Shown: positions 24,899-33,575 of the stretch, piece after piece
How positions within the stretch are numbered: position 1 is the first letter of the stretch
Layout: each line of letters opens with the position of its first letter
Assembly (NCBI GenBank): GCA_023460535.1
Contig: JAEWPV010000016.1
Location: 186,001 to 250,000 of the forward strand
Direction of reading: 5' to 3'
Length of the DNA: 64,000 bases
DNA from: Bacillota bacterium
GTDB taxonomy: Bacteria > Bacillota > Clostridia > Oscillospirales > Ruminococcaceae
Translations under genes and position numbers: made by a program
The notes under the pieces: generated by a model
The model's database searches: none
What the model saw: only the letters and a program-made list of their open reading frames with translations
What the model was told of the DNA's origin: nothing

Positions 24899-27800
24899 AT
24901 GCTTCACAACCTAAAAAAAACTGTAACCAAAAAGATGTTTGCGGTTCTTATGGCTGCGATAATGCTTGTATGCGCGGGCTTTTCCAGCTATGCCGCCGAC
25001 GAAGGCAAACAGGAAACGGCGCACAGCCTGACGGTAGGTACGCAGGAAGTGCTAACGGTACTTTCCATGGGTGCCCTGACTGAGGAGGAGATTGCGGAGT
25101 TTGTGGTAGAGATTCCCGCAGCTGTCGTAAAGGACGAGCCTGCGCAGCCTGCAGTACCCGATGTCCCTGAAGAAGAGCAAAAAGAAGAAAAGCCCTATGA
25201 CAATACTTCGGCGCAACCCGCCGAGCACAGTTTGTCGTCCCAGGAAGCTTCCGGCGAGGGGGAGTTCGATGCAAATCCGGACGAGTCCTCCGAAGCATCT
25301 TCACAACCTGAGAGTAGCGAGGCACCAGAGCGTGAGGCGCCTGAAAAGGACGAGACCGCGCAGACGTTTCGGTATCAGCTGGATAAGGCGATGATTGCGG
25401 CGCTGATGCGTGTAAAGCTGCCCTTTGACAGCAACCTGATGAAGGCGCAGCTTGCCCAAGGGCTTGTCGGTCAGCGATTGGTTCGCTTTTTTGACAGCGG
25501 CGAGATTGACGGAACGGATTGTCAGGCTATTGTTGCGATAGATCCTGTCACAGAGCAGGTGAAGGTGGTTGCCGTCAACCCGCAGGAGAGCGGCACGCAG
25601 TCCCTGATTTTAAACATTGCAGATGAAAACGGACAGCCGCTGCGCGTAAACGACGCGCAGCAAAACGATATGACCGCAGACAAAAAGGTGCTTAACGGTA
25701 CCCTGAGCGAAGCAGATTTGCCCGCAAACGCGCTGGTTGAGGTACTTGAGGTTCAGTACAGCGTGGCCACGCAGAGCAATGCACCCGGCAGCAGCATGCC
25801 GGAAGAATCCTCCACCGAGCCATCCGCTGATACGTCATCGGTAGCGAACACACCTGAAGTGCTAGACGCGGTTGTTCCCAGAGCGATGAGCACCGCCGAG
25901 AGCGAACCAATAGACACGTCCTCCCAGGAGCAAGCAAGCTCAGAGGAAGCGTCCTCGCAGGAAACAAGCTCACAACCGGGCAGTTCTTCATCCGAGGAAC
26001 CGAGCAGTTCCTCGTCAGAGGATCCGGGCAGCTCCTCCGAACCCACCGGAAACAGCCCCGCTGGCGAGCCGGAGGTGCAAACCACCATTCTGCTGCTAAG
26101 CGCTGCCAGCGAAAAGCTGGAGCTCAGCGTGTTCGCGTCAGTACCGATTGAGGTGAAATCAGGATACTTGGCGACGGCGGCAACGGTAAGCGGCACTTTT
26201 GATATTAACACCGTACAACACGGTAAAACCGCGCGTTTGCTGTCCGAGCAGGACAGAACCTATCAGATTAACCTTACCGCCTGGGCGGCGGCACAGCAAG
26301 CACCGCCGGTAGAAATTGTGTTGGTGCTCGACGCCTCAGGCAGCATGCCGTGGCTGATGACCACCCCCGCGACCCGTACAACGGTAAGCGGGCTTCCAAA
26401 CCCCAATCAACCGGGATACCCACATCCGGAGCCAAATCAATATGACTTTGACTACTACAAGTATTTTGTGTTAGCAGATGACGAGTACCGCCCCATCGAA
26501 TACCTCAAGCAGGTGCCGTCCGGTTATAGTGGAACAGTGCAGGGGGCGGGCTGGTATCGTATTGAATCAACAAGCGCCGGAGATAAGAGTATCAAATCTG
26601 AAAAACTCACGGGTAACACCGTGGTTTATGTCAAAGGCGATAACGACAAGACCAAGCTCGATATTCTCAAGGAATCGGCGACGGACTTTGTGGCAAACGT
26701 AGCTACCGCCTCGCCGCAAAGCCGTATTGCGGTTGTTACCTTTAACAATACTGGCAATACCCTTCTGGGGCTTACACAACTGAATTCTTCCGGTGCAGCG
26801 GCAGTTAGCGGTGCAATACGGAATATACGTCTGACCGGTAATACCAACCACGCAGCCGGCTTAACGCAGGCGAAAAATATCATCGACAGCATCACAAACA
26901 CCCGAAGCAAGTATGTCGTTCTGTTCACCGACGGGCAGCCGGTGGGCGGTAGCACCGAGCAACAGGCAAAAGACGTTGCCACCCCATTAAAAGCGAAATG
27001 CACACTATTTACCATCGGTCTGTACGGCGGCGGGCTTACTTCTTCACAGGTACAGAGTCTGGAAGGCTTCTTAAAGGCACTTGCCACCTCGGTATCGCAT
27101 TATTATAACGCGAACTCATCGGGGCTGGGTAACGTATTTAATACCATCTTTGCAAACATCGTAAACGGCCTTGCCGGCGCGGTAATCACCGATGTTGTGA
27201 ACGAGCGCTTTACCTTAACCGAGGCGAGTAAAAGTGCACTGCAAGGCAGCGGTGCTGTGATAACCACCGATGATGCAGGGCGTGACGTGATTACTTGGAC
27301 CAACCAGACCATACCCGCCTCGGGCAGCGAGGCTTCTGGCTGGTCGCAAAGCTTTGTGGTCAAGGCTAGGGATAACTACGTGGGCGGCAACGATGTGCCC
27401 ACAAACAGCGCGGGTTCAAAGATTACCCACCCGGGCTATCCGAGCTTTTCTCGTGTATTCAGTAACCCGTATGTGGATGTACCGCTACGCTACGATCTGG
27501 CGGCAAAGGATGCGTACCTGTATATCGGCGACGCCGTGGCGACCGATTCCGCGCAGGTAGAGCGGCTAAAAGCGGCAACCCCTACCGAGTGGCAAACCTA
27601 TGGCGATACGCAGATTGCCTACTCGCTGCGGTCAACCGATACTCAGCCTAACGTCTGGCGACCCGCTGAGGATACCCAATACCGACTGGCGGCAACGGTC
27701 ACACCGGTTAGTACAGACGGATATGTCCCCGCCGATTTTTTGAGTGATGAAAAACCACTCAAGGTACTCACCCCGCTTATTGAGCTAAGCGATACCACCA

Positions 27801-28603
27801 TCTTTGCGGGCGAGAAAACAAACCTGAACGACCGTGTAAAGAACACCGTATGGCAGCGTAAAACAGGCGGAAACTCATGGAACAGTACAATCCCGCCAGC
27901 ATGGGTGTATGCGGGGCTTGGAAGCGGCACTGCTCCAAACATCAACTATAGTTACAAGCTGCGTGCAACAGGGGAAGCGGTAGCAGCCCCCACCGATTTG
28001 ATGCTGGAGACGCAAACCGACTTTTCAGTTACCGCAAGTCGCGCGGATGTCCCCGATGCGTTCCCGTTTGCAAACTACGCGCGCTACCAAAACAACGATA
28101 AAACCCCCGTACAGCAGGACAAAGACGGCTGGTTTATCGTTTTCATCAAAAACGGGCAGATTACCGTAACCAAACAGATAAACGACAACTGGGCGCCACA
28201 CGGAGACCCCGTCTTCGTATACACACTTGAAAAGCTGGACAGCAACGGCGTTTATCGCGAGGTCACCAGCGACTATATCCGCTTTACGGGCGGCAGCAGC
28301 GGTGTGGGCAATTGGGTGTCTAGCGGCAATACCGCAGGCACAGGGGAAAAGTCCGTTGTGCTTGACAGGCTGGGCGCAGGCACCTACCGCCTGACCGAGC
28401 TGGAAACCATCCGCTACCGTACCGCGGGCGTTACCGCATCGGGTAACGGGTCGGTCAACGGCAACAGCGTGGTGTTTACCATTGCCAACAATACGCCGAC
28501 AGGATGGGCAAAGTTTATTAACCATAAATGGCAGAACAGCTGGTTCTCGCACACCGACGTAGTGAAGAATTCCTTTACGCCAACCTTTGCAACACAACGA
28601 TAA
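24899..28603 (+). CDS. Large secreted VWA-domain surface protein
   Basis: 1234 residues, AGAGAGGTG upstream. A basic N-terminus and hydrophobic core end at 'SSYAAD' (about 30), a signal peptidase I site. About 60-150 and 295-395 are Ser/Glu/Pro-rich low-complexity linkers flanking a folded region (about 155-285). A von Willebrand A domain lies at about 470-740: MIDAS motif 'DASGS' near 477, a Thr in 'TGNTNHAAGL', and 'FTDGQP' near 676. About 760-1070 hold beta-rich repeats; about 1085-1195 look like a CNA-B/SpaA module ('ITVTKQINDN', 'LGAGTYRLTE'). No LPXTG motif, C-terminal membrane segment or anchor is present. It opens a cluster with SipW, TasA-like proteins and a sortase, so I infer an adhesin or tip subunit. 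Confidence 0.85.
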   Translation: MLHNLKKTVTKKMFAVLMAAIMLVCAGFSSYAADEGKQETAHSLTVGTQEVLTVLSMGALTEEEIAEFVVEIPAAVVKDEPAQPAVPDVPEEEQKEEKPYDNTSAQPAEHSLSSQEASGEGEFDANPDESSEASSQPESSEAPEREAPEKDETAQTFRYQLDKAMIAALMRVKLPFDSNLMKAQLAQGLVGQRLVRFFDSGEIDGTDCQAIVAIDPVTEQVKVVAVNPQESGTQSLILNIADENGQPLRVNDAQQNDMTADKKVLNGTLSEADLPANALVEVLEVQYSVATQSNAPGSSMPEESSTEPSADTSSVANTPEVLDAVVPRAMSTAESEPIDTSSQEQASSEEASSQETSSQPGSSSSEEPSSSSSEDPGSSSEPTGNSPAGEPEVQTTILLLSAASEKLELSVFASVPIEVKSGYLATAATVSGTFDINTVQHGKTARLLSEQDRTYQINLTAWAAAQQAPPVEIVLVLDASGSMPWLMTTPATRTTVSGLPNPNQPGYPHPEPNQYDFDYYKYFVLADDEYRPIEYLKQVPSGYSGTVQGAGWYRIESTSAGDKSIKSEKLTGNTVVYVKGDNDKTKLDILKESATDFVANVATASPQSRIAVVTFNNTGNTLLGLTQLNSSGAAAVSGAIRNIRLTGNTNHAAGLTQAKNIIDSITNTRSKYVVLFTDGQPVGGSTEQQAKDVATPLKAKCTLFTIGLYGGGLTSSQVQSLEGFLKALATSVSHYYNANSSGLGNVFNTIFANIVNGLAGAVITDVVNERFTLTEASKSALQGSGAVITTDDAGRDVITWTNQTIPASGSEASGWSQSFVVKARDNYVGGNDVPTNSAGSKITHPGYPSFSRVFSNPYVDVPLRYDLAAKDAYLYIGDAVATDSAQVERLKAATPTEWQTYGDTQIAYSLRSTDTQPNVWRPAEDTQYRLAATVTPVSTDGYVPADFLSDEKPLKVLTPLIELSDTTIFAGEKTNLNDRVKNTVWQRKTGGNSWNSTIPPAWVYAGLGSGTAPNINYSYKLRATGEAVAAPTDLMLETQTDFSVTASRADVPDAFPFANYARYQNNDKTPVQQDKDGWFIVFIKNGQITVTKQINDNWAPHGDPVFVYTLEKLDSNGVYREVTSDYIRFTGGSSGVGNWVSSGNTAGTGEKSVVLDRLGAGTYRLTELETIRYRTAGVTASGNGSVNGNSVVFTIANNTPTGWAKFINHKWQNSWFSHTDVVKNSFTPTFATQR

Positions 28604-28622
28604 TAAATGGGGTGGTAAAACG

Positions 28623-29135
28623 GTGATAACAAAGGTTGCGCGTATCGTATCCGGCGGCTTTGTGGCACTGGTTGCCCTCATGGCGGCGGCGCTTATCGTA
28701 CCGAGGATACTCGGGTACACGCCGTACACCGTGCTCTCGGGCAGCATGGAACCGAACTATCCCATCGGCAGCGTGGTGTTTGTTCACCATGTCGAGCCCG
28801 AGCACATCCATGAAAACGACGTGGTGATGTACCAGCTTGCAAACGGCATACCGGTTACTCACAGGGTAGTCTCGGTAAACAGCGCACAGCGTACCCTTAT
28901 CACAAAGGGGGACGCAAATCCCACCGCCGACATCGCCGCCATTCCGCTTGACGCGGTGGTTGGCAAGGCGGGGATGTGTCTGCCGCTGCTGGGTTACGCG
29001 GCATTGTTTGTGCAGACCATTCCGGGGCTACTATGCATGGCGCTGATAACAGTAGCCGCGTTACTGCTGCCCAAAGCGGCAGAGGGAATGGAAAAAATCT
29101 TACCCCGGCACCCCCCGGACCTCAAACCACTGTGA
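28623..29135 (+). CDS. sipW: SipW-type (ER/archaeal-type) signal peptidase I
   Basis: 170 residues from GTG 28623, after GGGGTGG; 19 bases behind the VWA gene. The first membrane segment spans about 5-28. 'VLSGSMEPNYPIGSVVFV' carries the catalytic Ser (S41). The second catalytic residue is His (H80, in 'GIPVTHRVV'), not the Lys of ordinary bacterial enzymes, as in SipW of Bacillus subtilis and archaeal/ER peptidases. 'ITKGDANPTAD' is a further family block, and a second hydrophobic segment is near 125-150. SipW removes the signal peptides of TasA/camelysin proteins; two such proteins are encoded directly downstream. Confidence 0.93.
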   Translation: MITKVARIVSGGFVALVALMAAALIVPRILGYTPYTVLSGSMEPNYPIGSVVFVHHVEPEHIHENDVVMYQLANGIPVTHRVVSVNSAQRTLITKGDANPTADIAAIPLDAVVGKAGMCLPLLGYAALFVQTIPGLLCMALITVAALLLPKAAEGMEKILPRHPPDLKPL

Positions 29136-29185
29136 GCCCCCCTTAACAAGGGATCGCTTATATAATTATAACGGAGGCAAAAAGC

Positions 29186-29806
29186 ATGAAAAAAAGAACG
29201 ATATTGTTTAGCTCCTTGGCGGCAATCCTAGCCGTAGCCTTAGCCATTGGCGGCACCGCGGCGTACTTCACAAGCAAAACCACAGCAGTTACCAACACCT
29301 TTACGGTGGGTGGCATTACTATCGAACTGGTGGAAAACACATGGCAAAACGTCACAGACGGTGCCCCTGCCGGTAAGGATGTCGCCGAAAAAATGATGCC
29401 CGGACAGACCGCCAACAAAGACCCCGTCGTGCGTAACACCGGTGCCAGCCCCTGCTATGTTCGCCTTAAGGTGACGGGTATTACCTGCGACGGTGCCACG
29501 ATTAAAGCTCCCAACGGGTTTTCAATCGGCGGCGCAAAGCTCGGCTCAGGCAATGATGAGTGGACGTACCACGAAGGCTATTTCTATTACAACCGCACCC
29601 TTGCGGGAGTAAACGGAGCCGATACCGATAGCACCGCGCCTTTGTTCACATCAGTTAGCATCGCAAGCAGCGCGGTAGAAGGCGACGTAGCGGGTTTTGA
29701 TATGGTAATTGTCGCTGAAGCGGTGCAGTGCGAAGGCGGCTTTGAGCCAGGCAGCGATTTTGTCGCATCCGCAGTCTCGGCGTTTAGCGCTCAGATGCCG
29801 GTATAG
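29186..29806 (+). CDS. TasA/camelysin-like protein with SipW-dependent signal peptide (first copy)
   Basis: 206 residues, ACGGAGG upstream. The N-terminus 'SLAAILAVALAIGGTAAYFT' is the hallmark SipW-type signal: hydrophobic core, then GG-x-x-A-Y-F/T. The mature part is a beta sandwich as in TasA and CalY: 'NTFTVGGITIELVENTW', then 'MMPGQTANKDPVVRNTGASP' and 'CYVRLKVTG', and late 'VIVAEAVQCEGG'. TasA family members polymerise into extracellular biofilm fibres. It is followed by a second copy of the same design, and probably forms or regulates fibres on the cell surface. Confidence 0.9.
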   Translation: MKKRTILFSSLAAILAVALAIGGTAAYFTSKTTAVTNTFTVGGITIELVENTWQNVTDGAPAGKDVAEKMMPGQTANKDPVVRNTGASPCYVRLKVTGITCDGATIKAPNGFSIGGAKLGSGNDEWTYHEGYFYYNRTLAGVNGADTDSTAPLFTSVSIASSAVEGDVAGFDMVIVAEAVQCEGGFEPGSDFVASAVSAFSAQMPV

Positions 29807-29856
29807 ACCTTTTAGACACCAATAAAATGAATATAGATTATTAGGAGGAATGTAGA

Positions 29857-30549
29857 ATGGTTAGCAAAAAGGCAGGTATTATCGCACTTTCACTTCTTAC
29901 CGCCGCACTCCTTGCGGTGGGCGGCACCATCGCGTATTTCACCGCGCGCGCAGAGGTGGAAAACGTGGTGACCATGGGCAACGTAAAGATTTCGTTGACC
30001 GAACCGTCGTTTGCAGGAGGCACCACAGGTGGCACCATCGGACCGATTGTTCCCGGTGACGTCATTGCAAAGGATCCCACCATTACAAACACCGGCAAGA
30101 ACGATTGCTATGTTCGCGCAAAGATTAAGGTTAGGGCAATACCAAACGGGCAAATCAATAAAAAAAGTGCAGATCCAGATCAGGAACTGGAACCACAGGT
30201 TTATACTAACGAGTTGTTTGAAAAGGAAGCTGTGACAAAAGCAGCCCCCACTTTTTATCAGTCTCCGCTTTTCAATGTTAATTTGACCAAATGGACTCTC
30301 GGCGAGGGTGGCTATTTTTATCTGAAGGAACCGCTGTCCGCAGCGTCTGTCGATGCGGCAAAAGTTGCGGCAAACGAGTCGGCCGTATTGTTTGATAAGG
30401 TATATATCCCTTGCTATTGGGGCAATAAATACGCCGACGTTAATTTCGAGATTGAAATAGTGGCTGAAGCGGTACAAAAAGACAACTTCAAGCCGGTCAC
30501 TCTGTTTGGGAATATTGTTGGCTGGAACAATATACCCATCGAGGGATAA
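29857..30549 (+). CDS. TasA/camelysin-like protein with SipW-dependent signal peptide (second copy)
   Basis: 230 residues, TTAGGAGGAATG upstream. The signal 'LTAALLAVGGTIAYFTARAE' matches the first copy, as do 'IVPGDVIAKDPTITNTGKND', 'CYVRAKIKV' and 'IEIVAEAVQK'. Outside these blocks the two copies differ strongly, with a longer loop region here (about 90-130) rich in Lys, Asp and Gln. I infer two different subunits of one assembly rather than a recent duplication. Its spacing of 50 bases after the first copy and same direction indicate one operon with SipW. Confidence 0.9.
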   Translation: MVSKKAGIIALSLLTAALLAVGGTIAYFTARAEVENVVTMGNVKISLTEPSFAGGTTGGTIGPIVPGDVIAKDPTITNTGKNDCYVRAKIKVRAIPNGQINKKSADPDQELEPQVYTNELFEKEAVTKAAPTFYQSPLFNVNLTKWTLGEGGYFYLKEPLSAASVDAAKVAANESAVLFDKVYIPCYWGNKYADVNFEIEIVAEAVQKDNFKPVTLFGNIVGWNNIPIEG

Positions 30550-30630
30550 AAATAACGCATAGCTATGATTCATGGCGTACTATTCAGATTATCCGGCTCT
30601 GCAGCCGTGCAGGCGGAAAGGAACCGCAAT

Positions 30631-31320
30631 ATGAAACATGTTGTATGGAAAACGTTGCTCTGCCTTACGGCGGTCGCGCTGTTTAGTCTGGGAATGGCGG
30701 CAGGCGTATCGGCGCTGGAGAGCAAGGTAGTGCTTGACGGTACCGGAAACCTCGTTACCATTCCAGGCGACGATCTGTTCACAGAGCTTAAGGACATGAT
30801 GCCGGGCGATGTGGGCACTCAGGATATCCTGATTCACAACCAGCTAAACAAAAAGGTAAAGCTGTACCTCAAAACCGAGGTGGCGGGGTTTTTGACTCCG
30901 CAGGAGCGTGAGCGTTCCGAGCGTCTGCTTGATGCACTGGAAATTAAGCTCACCTTGTCGCGCGCCGGTTCACCAATAACCACTTTGTATGAGGGCCCGG
31001 CATCGGGTCCGCCCATAGGCAAAGAGATTGCGCTGGGAACCTATTCAAAGGGGGCGCAGGCAACCATCACCGCAACCCTGACCGTTTCCGCGGAGCTTGG
31101 AAACGAGTTTCAGGATGCGGCCGGCAAGGTAAAGTGGGTGTTTTACTGCAAAGAGGTAACATCCTCGTCAACATCCTCTTCGTCCGAAACCGAATCGGAT
31201 GTGCCGGTAATCAATGATGTGCGCATGCCCGAAACGGGCGGCTTCCCCCTAGAGGCACTGCTGCCCATTGGCGCGGTGCTGTTGCTTGGCGGGTTTGCGC
31301 TTGCCAGAAAAGAGCGGTAG
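30631..31320 (+). CDS. MPETG cell-wall-anchored protein with camelysin-like domain
   Basis: 229 residues from ATG 30631, after GGAAAGGAA. It has a conventional signal peptide (about 1-28, ending 'GVSALE') instead of a SipW type. 'MMPGDVGTQDILIHNQLNKK' followed by 'VKLYLKTE' mirrors the PG-x-x-x-x-D-x-x-x-x-N block of the two TasA-like neighbours. A Ser-rich stalk precedes 'MPETGG' (about 199-204), a membrane segment and a basic tail 'ARKER', which is a complete sortase signal. It should be linked covalently to peptidoglycan by the sortase encoded next, and could anchor fibres of the TasA-like proteins. Confidence 0.9.
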   Translation: MKHVVWKTLLCLTAVALFSLGMAAGVSALESKVVLDGTGNLVTIPGDDLFTELKDMMPGDVGTQDILIHNQLNKKVKLYLKTEVAGFLTPQERERSERLLDALEIKLTLSRAGSPITTLYEGPASGPPIGKEIALGTYSKGAQATITATLTVSAELGNEFQDAAGKVKWVFYCKEVTSSSTSSSSETESDVPVINDVRMPETGGFPLEALLPIGAVLLLGGFALARKER

Positions 31321-31336
31321 ACAACTGCAATACAAG

Positions 31337-31372
31337 CAAAGACCGCCGTGCTGCTTGCGCCGGCGGTCTTTG
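31337..31372 (+). other. Intercistronic hairpin before the sortase gene
   Basis: CAAAGACCGCCG (31337-31348) and CGGCGGTCTTTG (31361-31372) form a perfect 12-bp stem, loop TGCTGCTTGCGC. No T-run follows on the plus strand (GTGATAAAA), so it may stabilise or process mRNA rather than end it. Confidence 0.6.
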
Positions 31373-31400
31373 GTGATAAAACCGGAAAGGACATTCTGCT

Positions 31401-32075
31401 ATGCAGCGACAGAAAAAAAGACCGCTTTTCTCCACCGTGCTTATTGCGATTGGTATCGTAATGCTCGCCGTGTCGGTTACGTATCAGGCCTACTACTACC
31501 CGTGGGGGGCGCTGTTGTCCTCCTTAGGGCTTGTGTCGGGGCAGGAGCTGCCAGATCCAGACCCCATCCCTGCCTCGGTTTGGGTAGAAAAAAGCAGCTT
31601 TACGGTAAGCGAGCAGAGCAAAGAGCTGCAAAACCCCAACGCCATGGGCAGCTTTTTTACCCCCAGACCCGCCCTTGACATCACCGCCGTGGGCAGCATC
31701 AAGCTGCCGTCCATCGGCATATCCGAAAACCTTGTGGAGGGCGGCGGCGATGAGCTGTTTTACGGGGTGGGTCATATCCCCGGCTCAGCGCTGCCTGGGG
31801 AACAAGGCAACTGCGTGCTGGCAGGGCACCGCAACTATTATATCATGCACCCCTTTCGTCATCTGGATAAGCTGGAAAACGGCGATGAGGTAATCGTAAA
31901 ATATGGCAACCAAGAGTACCGTTACCTTGCTTTTCGCACTTTTGTGGTGGAGGCAGATGACCGCTCGGCGCTTTTGCCGCAGGACGGGGAGGACGAGCTG
32001 CTTACGCTTGTAACCTGTACGCCAGTGCTAAACCCCACCGACCGCCTGATTGTGTGGTGCAGACCAAAGCAGTAA
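31401..32075 (+). CDS. Class D sortase
   Basis: 224 residues, CGGAAAGGA upstream. One N-terminal membrane segment (about 10-32), then a short linker and the sortase beta barrel. The catalytic triad is visible: His143 in 'LAGHRN', Cys206 in 'TLVTCTP' and Arg215 in 'TDRLIVW'. Sequence 'LPSIGISENLVEGGGDELFY' and the TLxTC motif fit class D, which anchors LPXTG-like proteins to peptidoglycan. Its one obvious substrate here is the MPETG protein 80 bases upstream. It closes the surface-protein cluster begun at 24899. Confidence 0.93.
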   Translation: MQRQKKRPLFSTVLIAIGIVMLAVSVTYQAYYYPWGALLSSLGLVSGQELPDPDPIPASVWVEKSSFTVSEQSKELQNPNAMGSFFTPRPALDITAVGSIKLPSIGISENLVEGGGDELFYGVGHIPGSALPGEQGNCVLAGHRNYYIMHPFRHLDKLENGDEVIVKYGNQEYRYLAFRTFVVEADDRSALLPQDGEDELLTLVTCTPVLNPTDRLIVWCRPKQ

Positions 32076-32149
32076 CGGCAGAAATATAGCGAATTAGCTA
32101 TAGGCAAAACCCCATCTATGCAGATTTGTTTAGTTCAAATATATGCAAC

Positions 32150-32179
32150 ACGCGCCCCAGGCTGCAGCCCGGGGCGCGT
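32150..32179 (+). terminator. GC-rich hairpin between the sortase and the convergent gene
   Basis: ACGCGCCCC (32150-32158) pairs with GGGGCGCGT (32171-32179), with an inner GGCTGCAGCC palindrome. There is no T-run on either strand, so it is a probable but atypical end point for two convergent transcripts. Confidence 0.5.
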
Positions 32180-32200
32180 TGCGTTGTAGCAAAACGATAC

Positions 32201-32668
32201 TCAGTCGCGCGACACCTCTTTGCGCTTTCCGCTAATGTCATCCACCGTCATGCGCAGGATGGTTACCTGCGCCATGCAGTTCATATTTTGAACCTTATCC
32301 GCCATGGCAGGAGAGAGCTGCTCGCACAGCAGCACCAGCGCGTGTAAAACCTCCGGTTCATCCTCTACCACAGAAGCACTGCCGGTAACAATGACACTCT
32401 CGTAGCTTGTGTCCAGCTTCTCGGGCACCAAATCCGCGCGTGTTACCACCACAAACGATACCTTTTGGTTTTGTGACAAGACAGAAAGCTTTACACCGTC
32501 CTTAGCGCAGTGGAAATACACGCAGCCCTTATCCTTGTCGTAGCAGTAGTTCAGTGGCACGCCGTAGGGCTGACCATCGGCGGAGGCGGTGCACAACACC
32601 CCGTACTCGCCTTTTTCCAATATAGCAAGAGCGTCCTCTTTCGTGGTTAGATATTGCGGTCTGCTCAT
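32201..32668 (-). CDS. Pyridoxamine 5'-phosphate oxidase-fold protein (Nim-like)
   Basis: 155 residues on the minus strand from ATG 32668, preceded by AAAGGAAT. The N-terminal 'LAILEKGEYGVLCTASADGQ' and 'PYGVPLNYCYD' are typical of the small PNPOx-like flavoproteins related to 5-nitroimidazole (Nim) proteins, which bind FMN; 'YFHCAKDGVKLSVL' and 'VSFVVVTRADLVPEKLDT' complete the split-barrel pattern. Members are of mostly unknown physiological role, and resistance should not be assumed. It probably shares a transcript with the CPBP protease gene lying upstream on the same strand. Confidence 0.88.
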   Translation of the reverse strand: MSRPQYLTTKEDALAILEKGEYGVLCTASADGQPYGVPLNYCYDKDKGCVYFHCAKDGVKLSVLSQNQKVSFVVVTRADLVPEKLDTSYESVIVTGSASVVEDEPEVLHALVLLCEQLSPAMADKVQNMNCMAQVTILRMTVDDISGKRKEVSRD

Positions 32669-32723
32669 AGTTTTATTCCTTTCCCAAACGGATGAATTAA
32701 GATATGTATTAGTAAAGGCAAGC

Positions 32724-33395
32724 TTACTGCAACACGGCGGCAAGCATGATGTGCAGAAGCAACCCGGGCACACAGTTTTTTGAGAACAGGCGGGCAAACC
32801 CGGTAAACAGTCCAATCATTAGCCCTAGCACGGCATTGGTTATTACCGCCATGGTAAAATCAAGCGCAGCAAACCCCCGTTCAAACAGCCACGCGTCGCC
32901 ATACCCCGCGCGCCATATCGCAAACAACAGGGCGGTCAGCATGCATACGGTTACCTCGGGCTTAAAGCTTTTACGCAACCGTGCCCAAAGATACCCTCGA
33001 AATAGAAACTCCTCAAATGCCGGAATAATCACGCCGGTATACAGCAGCCCCACTACCGCGGCGATAGAAAAATCGCGCGTGCGAATGGGCGAAAGCAGCA
33101 GCACAAACACCGTAAAGCAGGCAGATAGGATGTATAGCACGCGGTCCTTGCTACTGGTGAATGCGGGCAACAGATACAGCCGAATTCTCCAAAACCGCGC
33201 CAGAGCAAGCAGCAAAGCGCAGAGCGCCGATAGTACAATAAACGCAGCCGTTTGACCAAGCTGAGCGTTTACCTGAATATCGGTGCCGATACGCGAAACC
33301 AAAAACCAGCGAACCGCAAGAAAAAAAGCAAGCAAAACTAGAACGTTAACCAGCGTGCGAACGGGTGCGCGAGAGCTTTTTTCCGCCATTGCCAT
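32724..33395 (-). CDS. CPBP-family intramembrane metalloprotease
   Basis: 223 residues, minus strand, GGAAAGGATG upstream of ATG 33395. Six to seven hydrophobic segments. 'PAFEEFLFRGYLWARLRK' is motif 1 (EExxxR) of CPBP/Abi proteases; 'ALLFAIWRAGYGD' occupies the motif 2 region, but the usual FxxxH His is replaced: I see 'FAIWRAG' rather than F-x-x-x-H. If the alignment is right the enzyme may be altered or inactive. A later 'LGLMIGLFTG' and 'LLLHIMLA' (His in motif 4) are present. Such proteins process membrane proteins, prenylated peptides or bacteriocin precursors. Confidence 0.8.
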   Translation of the reverse strand: MAMAEKSSRAPVRTLVNVLVLLAFFLAVRWFLVSRIGTDIQVNAQLGQTAAFIVLSALCALLLALARFWRIRLYLLPAFTSSKDRVLYILSACFTVFVLLLSPIRTRDFSIAAVVGLLYTGVIIPAFEEFLFRGYLWARLRKSFKPEVTVCMLTALLFAIWRAGYGDAWLFERGFAALDFTMAVITNAVLGLMIGLFTGFARLFSKNCVPGLLLHIMLAAVLQ

Positions 33396-33487
33396 TCATC
33401 CTTTCCCAAAGCGCTGTTCTGCCGTCGGCAAATAATAAAAGCCTGGTTACAGCGCCATGCGCTGCTAAAGCTTTGATGTATGGTTTC

Positions 33488-33493
33488 ATTATA
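33488..33493 (-). promoter_or_regulatory. Extended -10 element for the CPBP/PNPOx unit
   Basis: On the minus strand TGGTATAAT (extended -10) lies about 95 bases ahead of the CPBP start; the -35 region (TGGAAC) is poor. The remainder of the gap 33396-33646 contains this element and the opposing promoter of the symporter gene. Confidence 0.4.
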
Positions 33494-33575
33494 CCAAAAG
33501 CGTAGTTGTTGTTCCATATTTATTCCCGTTACTTTAGCTAAATACTACAAAATTCACGAAATATGCATTAACAGC

